Shown: in pieces, positions 16,149 to 23,809 of the stretch | Position numbering within the stretch: position 1 is the stretch's first letter | Layout of the letters: every line of letters starts with the position of its first letter | Source of the DNA: Sulfurospirillum sp001602955 | GTDB lineage: Bacteria > Campylobacterota > Campylobacteria > Campylobacterales > Sulfurospirillaceae | Assembly: GCA_001602955.1 (NCBI GenBank) | Contig: LVAC01000012.1 | Coordinates: 62,001-126,000, forward strand | Reading direction: 5' to 3' | DNA length: 64,000 nucleotides | The notes under the pieces: generated by a model | Seen by the model: the letters and a program-made list of their open reading frames with translations, nothing else | What the model was told of the DNA's origin: nothing | The model's database searches: none | Translations under genes and position numbers: made by a program

Positions 16149-17294
16149 GTGGAAAAACAAAGCCAAATAGAAACGATTCTCGATCAGATCCAAACGCCTG
16201 TATACGTCTGTGAAGAGGCACTTTTAGAGCAAAACGTGAAGCTTTTAAAAGAGGTAAGCGAGTGTTCGGGTGCGACGATTTTACTTGCCCTTAAAGGTTT
16301 TGCGTTTAAAGCACTTGCCCCGTTGGTAGATCGATACCTTAGCGGTTGTACATGTAGCGGACTTCATGAAGCGAAATTTGCCAAAGAATTTTTCAAAGGC
16401 TCGGTGTGTACCTATTCACCTGCGTACAAAGAAGCAGACATCGACGAAGTCATCGCACTGAGCGATCATCTCATTTTTAACTCGTTTAACCAATGGGAAA
16501 AATACAAGCATAAAGCCATAGGTAAAACCAGTTGCGGTCTAAGACTCAACCCTGAAGTCTCTTCCAGCCCTGTAGATTTGTACAATCCCTGCGGTCTTTA
16601 CAGTCGCCTTGGTATCACCAAAGAAAATATGCAGTACGACAAACTTGAAGGCATCGAAGGGCTTCATTTTCACGCCCTGTGCGAACAAGATGCAAGTGCC
16701 TTAGAAGAGGTCTTAAAAGGGTTTGAAGCGCGTTTTGGCGACTTAATCCCTCGTATGAAATGGGTCAATTTCGGCGGCGGTCACCACATCACGCGTGAAG
16801 GGTATGATGTGGGAAAACTTATCCAACTCATCAAAGATTTTCGTGCGAGATACAACGGCATTACGGTTTATCTGGAGCCGGGTGAAGCGGTAGGCTGGCA
16901 AACAGGCCCGCTCGTGGCAAGTGTTTTAGACATCGTGCATAATGGCATGGACATTGCTATTTTGGACATCTCCGCCGAAGCACATATGCCTGACACGCTA
17001 GCGATGCCGTATCGCGCCGCGATTCGAAGCGCAGGAGACGTGGGTGAAAAACCTTACATGTACCGCCTTGGAGGACCGACGTGTTTAGCGGGTGACATCA
17101 TGGGCGATTACAGTTTTGATGCACCGCTTCAAATTGGCGATAAGCTGATTTTTGAAGATATGATCCACTATACGATTGTGAAAAATACGACCTTTAACGG
17201 CGTCAAATTGCCCGATCTTGCCGTGCTTCACAAAGACGGACGCTACGAAGTGACGAGTCGGTTTGGGTATGACGAGTACGCAAGACGGAATTAA
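16149..17294 (+). CDS. nspC: Carboxy(nor)spermidine decarboxylase
   Basis: This 381-residue PLP enzyme of the alanine-racemase/ornithine-decarboxylase fold removes CO2 from carboxyspermidine or carboxynorspermidine to give the polyamine. The PLP lysine is K49 in LLALKGFA. Other family marks are LHFHALCEQ, VNFGGGHHIT, the glycine-rich phosphate-binding loop, YLEPGEAVGW, and GGPTCLAGD with the active-site cysteine. It completes the pathway begun by the dehydrogenase at 8165. Its stop codon overlaps, on the opposite strand, the stop of the phosphonate permease (17291-17294), leaving no room for a conventional terminator. Confidence 0.93.
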   Translation: MEKQSQIETILDQIQTPVYVCEEALLEQNVKLLKEVSECSGATILLALKGFAFKALAPLVDRYLSGCTCSGLHEAKFAKEFFKGSVCTYSPAYKEADIDEVIALSDHLIFNSFNQWEKYKHKAIGKTSCGLRLNPEVSSSPVDLYNPCGLYSRLGITKENMQYDKLEGIEGLHFHALCEQDASALEEVLKGFEARFGDLIPRMKWVNFGGGHHITREGYDVGKLIQLIKDFRARYNGITVYLEPGEAVGWQTGPLVASVLDIVHNGMDIAILDISAEAHMPDTLAMPYRAAIRSAGDVGEKPYMYRLGGPTCLAGDIMGDYSFDAPLQIGDKLIFEDMIHYTIVKNTTFNGVKLPDLAVLHKDGRYEVTSRFGYDEYARRN

Positions 17295-18964
17295 CGCGCC
17301 TTGCGCCATTGTTGACTTTGTTTTAAAGCGACATGTGAAAGCATGTCAAAAGCAAGCGTGATAACAAGCGAAGTGGCGACGATCACGCTTGCCATCGCCG
17401 CGGCGGAGCTGATGTCTCCCGCGTCGTCCATATTTAAAACCGCGACCGATGCGAGCGTCGTAGAGGGCGCATAGAGAAAAACGACTGCGGAAACCGTCGT
17501 CATCGCATTAACGAAAAAGTAACGCGCGATGTGCAAGATAGAAGGCGTTGCGATCGGGACGATGACTTTGAAAAACGTTTCGTAGCAGGCAACGCCCATC
17601 GATTCGGCGACGTCTTCAAATTCGTCGTCGATTTGTTTGATCGTCGTCGTTGCGGTGATAAAGCTTGCGGTAAAAAAGTGTGCGACCGTACACACGACCA
17701 AAATGCCCATCGTTTGATACAACGCGTTTAAGGGATTGTCGGGGTGGTTGAAAAAAAAGATATACCCAAGCCCCAAGACCAAGCCCGGAACTGCCATAGG
17801 AAGCAGTGCCAAAAGCTTTAAAAATGCGCGTAAGTGCGGGAAAACCTTTCCGCGTTCGACAACATACGCGGTCGTAAAAACCGCAATCGTTCCGAGCAAA
17901 GCACTCCAAAATGCCAAAGAAAGACTGTTAAAGTACGAATCCCAACCGCCGCCGTCCATCGACGAAAAGTCGTAATGCTTGAGGACGAGGCTGAGATCGT
18001 AAGGCCAAAATTTAACAAACGAAGCAAAGAACGAAACGCCTAAGACGATGAGAAAAAACAAGGCGATTACAAGCGCAAAAATCAACATCGCGGTATCGAA
18101 AATCGGAGCTTTTTGGGGCACGTAAAGAACGAATTTCGAGCCTAAAACCGCCTTTTGTTTGCGTTGCACGAAGCTATCTACGATAAACGTAACGACGGAA
18201 GGAACGAGCAGTAAAACGCCGACGGTCGCCCCGAGCGCAAAGTTTTGCTGACCGATGACATGTTTGTAGATTTCCGTCGCCAAAACGTTAAAATCGCCGC
18301 CGATAACTTTAGGAACGCCAAAGTCGGTAACGACGAGCGTAAAACTCACCAAAGTTGCCGAAACGAGCGCGTATTTGAGTGCGGGAAGCGTGATCGTAAA
18401 AAATTTTTTCAAACTGCTCGCACCCATACTTTGTGCCGCTTCGTAAAGCCGTGCGTCAGAGAGCGAAAGCGCGCTTAAAAAGATCATCACGATATGCGGA
18501 AAAACGTAAAAGCATTCGCCCAAGACGATGCCCCACGCTCCGTAAATCGTACTGCCGCCCATCCACGGTTTGAAAAAGCCTTGGTGTCCGAAAAGATACA
18601 CGAACGAAATGGCGGGAAGCAAGGACGGAGCGAGCAAAGGCAAAAACGCGACATAGCGAAAGAAAGGTTTCAACGGCATGCGCGAACGCATCAGCGCATA
18701 CGCAAAACCAAATGCCGAGGGTACGACGATCAGCGTGCTGGTTAAAGCGACGAAAAGGGAATTACGAATGAGGCGTAAGGATTTTTCTTGCGTTAGGTAG
18801 TCGATGAAATTGTCTAAAAAGACAAATCGATGCGCCGCATCAAAAAAGCTTTGCGCCAAAATCTGAACCAAAGGCGCTAAAATCACCACGCACAAGCCAA
18901 GCGTCAGCAAAAGCGTGAGCGCGCTTAAAACCAGACGATTGGAGTCTTCCCAAACGCTACGCAT
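17291..18964 (-). CDS. ABC transporter permease (fused two-domain), 2-aminoethylphosphonate type
   Basis: The 557-residue inner-membrane protein contains two copies of the binding-protein-dependent permease domain, each with an EAA-type loop contacting the ATPase (YEAAQSMGASSLKKFFTITLP near residue 180, given as its core EAAQSMGAS; and EDVAESMGVACYETFFKVIVP near residue 455, core AESMGVA). This fused form is typical of FbpB/PhnU-V transporters. Its place at the end of an operon with phnX and phnW points to 2-aminoethylphosphonate as substrate, though Fe3+ transporters share the architecture. The start overlaps the ATPase gene end by eight bases. Confidence 0.85.
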   Translation of the reverse strand: MRSVWEDSNRLVLSALTLLLTLGLCVVILAPLVQILAQSFFDAAHRFVFLDNFIDYLTQEKSLRLIRNSLFVALTSTLIVVPSAFGFAYALMRSRMPLKPFFRYVAFLPLLAPSLLPAISFVYLFGHQGFFKPWMGGSTIYGAWGIVLGECFYVFPHIVMIFLSALSLSDARLYEAAQSMGASSLKKFFTITLPALKYALVSATLVSFTLVVTDFGVPKVIGGDFNVLATEIYKHVIGQQNFALGATVGVLLLVPSVVTFIVDSFVQRKQKAVLGSKFVLYVPQKAPIFDTAMLIFALVIALFFLIVLGVSFFASFVKFWPYDLSLVLKHYDFSSMDGGGWDSYFNSLSLAFWSALLGTIAVFTTAYVVERGKVFPHLRAFLKLLALLPMAVPGLVLGLGYIFFFNHPDNPLNALYQTMGILVVCTVAHFFTASFITATTTIKQIDDEFEDVAESMGVACYETFFKVIVPIATPSILHIARYFFVNAMTTVSAVVFLYAPSTTLASVAVLNMDDAGDISSAAAMASVIVATSLVITLAFDMLSHVALKQSQQWRKAR

Positions 18965-20045
18965 GCGTCGGCTCTAGAAAATAGCGAATATCTTTAGGGG
19001 CGATCGCCAATGTGATCGGGCTTTGCTCACGAATCGCGTCGCGCAGTAAAAGCTTGTGCGGCAGATCGAGCAGTAAAACGTTTTCCAATAAACCGTTAAT
19101 CGAGACGAAAAGCCGGCAAAAGCTCCCTAAAAACGTCATCTTAAGCACGATACCTTCGATGATATTTTCCGCTTCGGCGTCGTAGAGTTTAATGTCTTCG
19201 GGACGAATCAGCAGTTTTGCGGCTTGATCTTCAACGGGTAGGGCGTTTTCTTCCAGATGCACGCTCAACGAAAGCTTACCGACGCTAAAAAGATTTTCGC
19301 CTCGATAAAGGGCATTGAGAAGATTGATTTTACCGATAAAATCTGCTACAAAGAGCGTTTTGGGATGGCGGTAAATCTCTAAAGGCGTTCCGATTTGCTC
19401 AATCACGCCGTGGTTCATCACGACGATTTTGTCGGCGATGCTTAACGCTTCTTCTTGATCGTGCGTGACCATGATCGTCGTAATGCCGAGGGTTTTTTGC
19501 AGTTCCCGAATCTCTTGTCGCAGGTGTTCGCGCACCCGTGCGTCTAACGCCGAAAGCGGCTCGTCTAGCAACAATAACGAAGGTTTGGTCGCGATGGCTC
19601 TGGCAAAAGCGACGCGCTGTTGTTGTCCGCCGCTGAGTTCGCTGGGGTATTTCTCTTCGCTACCGCTCAGCCCCACCAACGCCAAAAGCTCTTTGACGCG
19701 CTTTTTCGTCTCTTTTTTTTCCATCCCTTTTTCGCGCAATCCGTACCCGATATTTTTCGCGACGGTAAGGTTGGGAAAGAGGGCATAGCTTTGAAAAACG
19801 ATGCCGTAGTCGCGTTTGGAAGGCGGAAGCTTCGTCACGGTTTTGCCGTATTGGACGATTTCGCCCTCATCGCAACTCTCCAGCCCCGCGATAATGCGAA
19901 GCAGCGTTGTTTTACCGCAACCGGAAGGGCCTAAAAAGCAGACCAACTCACCTTTTTTAACTTCTAAATGAATCGCCTCAAGAGCGCGAAAGGTTTCAAA
20001 GCGTTTGGAAACATTGTAAATGGCAAGAGCCGTCGTATCGGACAC
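18957..20045 (-). CDS. phnT: ABC transporter ATPase, 2-aminoethylphosphonate type
   Basis: The 362-residue ATPase energises the permease. Walker A is GPSGCGKTTLL (near residue 39), the signature is LSGGQQQR, Walker B is LLLLDEPLSALD, and the switch His is in MVTHDQEEAL. About 120 C-terminal residues form the regulatory TOBE-type domain with LLIRPEDIKLY. It lies in the phosphonate operon directly before the permease gene. The symbol rests on context; by sequence alone it is also similar to ATPases of iron and polyamine transporters. Confidence 0.85.
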   Translation of the reverse strand: MSDTTALAIYNVSKRFETFRALEAIHLEVKKGELVCFLGPSGCGKTTLLRIIAGLESCDEGEIVQYGKTVTKLPPSKRDYGIVFQSYALFPNLTVAKNIGYGLREKGMEKKETKKRVKELLALVGLSGSEEKYPSELSGGQQQRVAFARAIATKPSLLLLDEPLSALDARVREHLRQEIRELQKTLGITTIMVTHDQEEALSIADKIVVMNHGVIEQIGTPLEIYRHPKTLFVADFIGKINLLNALYRGENLFSVGKLSLSVHLEENALPVEDQAAKLLIRPEDIKLYDAEAENIIEGIVLKMTFLGSFCRLFVSINGLLENVLLLDLPHKLLLRDAIREQSPITLAIAPKDIRYFLEPTHA

Positions 20046-20056
20046 GTTTTTTCCTT

Positions 20057-20086
20057 ACGCATCGGGGAGAAATTCCCCGTTAGCGT
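20057..20086 (-). promoter_or_regulatory. Intra-operon hairpin between binding-protein and ATPase genes
   Basis: CGGGGA/TCCCCG with a flanking ACGC/GCGT pair fills the 44-base gap after the binding-protein stop. Such hairpins commonly protect the upstream message or partly end transcription so that the binding protein is made in excess. Confidence 0.5.
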
Positions 20087-20089
20087 CTG

Positions 20090-21109
20090 TTATTTTTTGG
20101 GTTCGGATTTGGATTCGTAGCGTTTAGACCACTCTTTGAGAATACTCTCTCTGTTTTTTGCCGACCATGCAAAGTCGTTGTCGATCAGCATCGAAGCGTA
20201 GTTGGAAGGGATAAACTCAATCGGTTTGGAAAGCCCTTGATACGCGACGACGGCAAAGTTTTCGGCGTAAAGTTTGTTCGCGTCTTCTCCCGTTGCCCAA
20301 TCGACGAAGGTTTTAGCGGTTTTGAGGTTTTTCGTTCCTTTCATGATCGCCGTGGCTTCCAAATCCCAGCCTAAACCCTCTTTGGGGAAAACGACGGCAA
20401 TCGGCGCGCCCTCTTTTTTAGACTTGGCGGCACGGTATTCGAAGCTGATACCGATGGGAAATTCGCCCGATGCCGCCATTTTGCACGGTTTGGAACCCGA
20501 ATGGGTATACTGACCGATATTGTCGTGGAGTTTGTCCATATACTCCCAGCCTTTTTGTTCGCCGAAGATTTTAAGCCAAGCGGTAACGTCTAAAAAGCCC
20601 GTGCCCGAACTTGCGGGATTGGGCATAACGATTTTGCCTTTATAAACGGGGTTTGTTAAATCTTCCCAACTCGTAGGAATCGGTAGGTTTTGTTTCTTAG
20701 CTTCGACTTCGTTGACGCAAATCGCACTGCCCCATACGTCGTTGCCGACCCATGCCGGAGGTGTTTTCGTGTCTTTGAATTTGGCGTCGATGTGTTTGAG
20801 TGCCGCGGGTGCGTACGGCTCAAGCATACCGTTTTGCTCTAAGAGTACCAAACTGGTCGCGGCGGTTCCCCAAACGACGTCGGCTTGAGGATTTTCTTTT
20901 TCGGCAAGGAGTTTCGCGGTAATGATGCCTGTGGAATCACGTACGATTTTGACTTCGATGTCGGGTTGCGCTTTTTTGAAAGCTTCTAAATAGGGCTTAA
21001 CTTGATCAGACTCCAACGCGGTGTAAACCGTGATGCTCTCTTTTGCCGCGAACATGTGCGTCGCCAACATTAACCCCGTTACTGCCAAAATACTTTTCTT
21101 GAGTACCAT
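20090..21109 (-). CDS. phnS: Periplasmic binding protein for 2-aminoethylphosphonate (predicted)
   Basis: The 339-residue protein has a signal peptide ending near THMFAAKE and the class-II periplasmic binding fold seen in Fe3+ and phosphonate binders: ITVYTALESDQVKPYLEAFK at the N-terminus, VVWGTAATSLVLLEQNGML, KIVMPNPASSGTGFLDVTAW and KLYAENFAVVAYQG. It would capture 2-aminoethylphosphonate for the downstream permease. The assignment to phosphonate instead of iron comes from the operon. The C-terminus is lysine-rich (ESKSEPKK). Confidence 0.82.
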   Translation of the reverse strand: MVLKKSILAVTGLMLATHMFAAKESITVYTALESDQVKPYLEAFKKAQPDIEVKIVRDSTGIITAKLLAEKENPQADVVWGTAATSLVLLEQNGMLEPYAPAALKHIDAKFKDTKTPPAWVGNDVWGSAICVNEVEAKKQNLPIPTSWEDLTNPVYKGKIVMPNPASSGTGFLDVTAWLKIFGEQKGWEYMDKLHDNIGQYTHSGSKPCKMAASGEFPIGISFEYRAAKSKKEGAPIAVVFPKEGLGWDLEATAIMKGTKNLKTAKTFVDWATGEDANKLYAENFAVVAYQGLSKPIEFIPSNYASMLIDNDFAWSAKNRESILKEWSKRYESKSEPKK

Positions 21110-21171
21110 CGTTTCCCCTTTGGGTATAAATTATCGTAGCGACATCCTAACGCGAGATCGCCACAAATTGG

Positions 21172-21705
21172 TTACCGTAACCGTTTGGTAACGATAGCCC
21201 TGCTTGTTTGAAAAAGAATGTAACTGTAAATGACGTTTGTCACGATAAGTCCAACAAATACGACCGTGCGCTCGTGCTCATACCACGCTACATGTAAGAA
21301 AAAAAGATTGGCGACGAAGATCAAAGCGTAGTGTAAAAAGCTGACGTCTTGAGGGGAGGGGGTGCGGTAACTTTTGTACGCTTGCGCGATGCCGCCGATG
21401 AGGTTGAACGAGCCGAGTAAGGCTACGGCAAACACGCCCAAATCTTTTTTGGAAAAAGCGACGCGACGCGCGTGTTTGTAGATGTACGCAAAGGTGAGCG
21501 TGTGCAAACCAAGCTCCAAGATTTTCGCCGTACCGATCGTGCTTTTTGCCCACGCGATGTAGCTCAAAAGCGTGATAAACGTGACGAGATAGCCGTTTAA
21601 GGCGATCCCGTCGCTTTGTTTGGTGCGAAAGATTTTGTAGAGTTGCGCAAAGTACGCCAAAAAAACGAAACTAAAACCGATCTCTAGGGCATAAGGAATT
21701 ACCAA
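21172..21705 (-). CDS. PQ-loop (SWEET/MtN3-like) membrane protein in the phosphonate operon
   Basis: The 177-residue protein has about six hydrophobic helices and two PQ-loop-like motifs: YFAQLYKIFRTKQSDGIAL near residue 18 and GGIAQAYKSYRTPSPQDVS near residue 103 (AQ replaces PQ in both). PQ-loop proteins are usually transporters built from two three-helix bundles. It overlaps the phnW stop by seven bases, and lies between phnW and the binding-protein gene, so it belongs to the unit. I know no such protein as a standard part of phosphonate operons. It might export a product or import a second substrate; this is inference. Confidence 0.7.
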   Translation of the reverse strand: MVIPYALEIGFSFVFLAYFAQLYKIFRTKQSDGIALNGYLVTFITLLSYIAWAKSTIGTAKILELGLHTLTFAYIYKHARRVAFSKKDLGVFAVALLGSFNLIGGIAQAYKSYRTPSPQDVSFLHYALIFVANLFFLHVAWYEHERTVVFVGLIVTNVIYSYILFQTSRAIVTKRLR

Positions 21706-22835
21706 AAAATCGCCTCTTGTACCGCTTTGAGCAAGCGCGTAATGTCTTCGGGAAAAACGTGACCGATCGTACCGATACGAAAACTTTCGACATGTGAGAC
21801 TTTTCCGGGGTAAATCACGAAGCCTTTTGCTTTGAGGCGCGCGTAAAAGGTCTGAAAGTCGTACGAAGCACTTTTAGGACTGTAAAAACTCGTAATAATA
21901 GGACTTTGCAAGGCTTTTTCCACCACGCATTCAAAGCCCAAGGCTTCCATACCTTCGACCAAAAGGCGTTGGTTGGTGCGGTAACGCGCATATCGCGCCG
22001 CGACGCCGCCTTCGTCTTCAAGTTCGCACAAAGCTTCGGCAAAAGCGCGCACGACGTGGGTCGGCGACGTAAAACGCCATTTGCCGCCGCCGTTTTCCAT
22101 TGTCGCGTATTGTTCGTACGCATCAAGGCTCAAAGAGCGCGCATTGCCCTGACATGTCGCTAAGGTCGTCTTTTTAAAGAGCATAAAGCCAAATCCCGGA
22201 ACCCCTTGAATGCACTTGTTGGAGCTTGAGATCAACACGTCGGCGTCCAACGCGTCAAGGTCGATTTCGATGCCGCCGAAACTGCTCATCGCATCGACGA
22301 TCAACAGTTTGCGGTGCGCTTTAACGATGCGCGCGATCTCGACAATGGGATTTAAAATGCCCGTCGTCGTTTCGCAATGCACCACGGCGACGGCACGGAT
22401 AGACGGATCGTTGCAAAGCAGGTGTTCAAGGGCTTCGAGCGAAAACGTCGTCGTCTCTTCAACGTTACATGTAAGGCACGGAATTTTGGCGTACGAAGCG
22501 ATTTGTGCGATGCGTTCGCCGTACGCGCCGTTGGTTAAGACCAGCACTTTCGCGTCGATCGGCGGAAGAAGCGTCGTCACGGCGGACTCGACGCTAAACG
22601 TGCCGCTTCCTTGCATCAACACGGCGGTATAAGCACCGCTTTTGGACGCCAAAGCGACCAAACGGGAGCGAATCTCCTGTACGACGTCGTTGTACTCCTT
22701 GTCCCACGTACACCAATCTTTCAGTAAAGCCGCGCGAACACGTTGGCTCGTGCTTAAAGGACCGGGTGTTAAAAGAAGGTAAGGGTTGTCCGGTATGAGT
22801 GTCGGATCGATCGTATTTAGGCATGAATGCGGCAT
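21699..22835 (-). CDS. phnW: 2-aminoethylphosphonate-pyruvate transaminase
   Basis: The 378-residue PLP enzyme moves the amino group of 2-aminoethylphosphonate to pyruvate, giving phosphonoacetaldehyde and alanine. Family marks are LLLTPGPLSTSQRVR at the N-terminus, LMQGSGTFSVESAV, VVHCETTTGILNP, DAMSSFGG, and the PLP lysine in SSSNKCIQGVPGFGF. It overlaps phnX by 19 bases at its start. TTACATGTAA occurs inside the gene at 22465. Confidence 0.93.
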   Translation of the reverse strand: MPHSCLNTIDPTLIPDNPYLLLTPGPLSTSQRVRAALLKDWCTWDKEYNDVVQEIRSRLVALASKSGAYTAVLMQGSGTFSVESAVTTLLPPIDAKVLVLTNGAYGERIAQIASYAKIPCLTCNVEETTTFSLEALEHLLCNDPSIRAVAVVHCETTTGILNPIVEIARIVKAHRKLLIVDAMSSFGGIEIDLDALDADVLISSSNKCIQGVPGFGFMLFKKTTLATCQGNARSLSLDAYEQYATMENGGGKWRFTSPTHVVRAFAEALCELEDEGGVAARYARYRTNQRLLVEGMEALGFECVVEKALQSPIITSFYSPKSASYDFQTFYARLKAKGFVIYPGKVSHVESFRIGTIGHVFPEDITRLLKAVQEAIFW

Positions 22836-23632
22836 GGTTTTTCTCCGTTTTTGATCTTTTCTTCGATGCGTTCAAGAACCTCCAACGCGTCCCAAATACC
22901 GTCGATGACGTAGTGTGCTCCGGCATTTTCCAGCTTCTCTTTCGCTTGGCGGCGTTTTTCGTCCAAAACAGATTTGGGAAGGTGTTCGTACGCGTCGTGC
23001 GAGATGCCCGTTTCGTTGCCGCTCAACGCCACACCGATACTCCAACACCCCGCGTTTAAGCCCTCACGTATATCGCTTAGGGTGTCGCCGATTTTCACGA
23101 TGGAACTTAACGGATAGATTTCCAATTCGATGGCGTTTTTGTAGATCATAAAAGGGTGCGGGCGTCCGGGAAGATAAGCCGATGGGCTCACGTAACAATC
23201 CGGTTTGTAACCGTGTTTTGCCGCTTCGCGCGTCACGACGTCCATCATCGAAGCGGTATAGCCCGTCGTAGAACCAAGCTTTATCGAGCGTTTTTTCAAC
23301 GTTTCGGCAAACTCCACCGCACCTTTGATCGGCACGCTATGGCTTGCCAAAACGTCAAAAAGTGCCGGTTCGAAATATTCGTAAATCGCGCGCGCGTCCT
23401 TTTCGTCCGGAAAGCGTCCGAACTGCTCCGAAAAACGCTCTTTCGTCAACTCTAAAATTGCTTGGGTATGGTCAAACTTAAGCATTCCCATAAACGTCCG
23501 AATCTCATCAAAACTCACGCTAAACCCGAAACGATCGAACGCTTCGGCAAACGCCGCAACCGGAGAGAGCGACCCGAAATCCACCGTCGTCCCCGCCCAA
23601 TCGCAAATAACCCCTTGAATCCCTGATTTCAT
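22817..23632 (-). CDS. phnX: Phosphonoacetaldehyde hydrolase (phosphonatase)
   Basis: The 271-residue HAD-family enzyme splits phosphonoacetaldehyde into acetaldehyde and phosphate. The nucleophile is D11 in ICDWAGTTVDFG, and the Schiff-base lysine specific to this family is K52 in MGMLKFDH. Later motifs are STTGYTASMMD and VKIGDTLSDIREG, which binds Mg2+. It is the first gene of the operon, so the promoter must lie in the 177-base gap shared with the divergent hsdR gene. No dedicated regulator gene is adjacent. Confidence 0.93.
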   Translation of the reverse strand: MKSGIQGVICDWAGTTVDFGSLSPVAAFAEAFDRFGFSVSFDEIRTFMGMLKFDHTQAILELTKERFSEQFGRFPDEKDARAIYEYFEPALFDVLASHSVPIKGAVEFAETLKKRSIKLGSTTGYTASMMDVVTREAAKHGYKPDCYVSPSAYLPGRPHPFMIYKNAIELEIYPLSSIVKIGDTLSDIREGLNAGCWSIGVALSGNETGISHDAYEHLPKSVLDEKRRQAKEKLENAGAHYVIDGIWDALEVLERIEEKIKNGEKPCRIHA

Positions 23633-23809
23633 AAAAACCCCTTCATCGTTTTAGCGAATCGTAGTACGAAAGAGTTTCCAGACGGTTACATGTAAGGCAA
23701 AAACTGCCGCTTTGCGCGGTTTCATGGCGTAAGACTTTAAGTAACAATCTAATAAAATATAAAACTTACTAAAATATGCCATGCTAGAACATCATCGGGA
23801 ACAATCATT

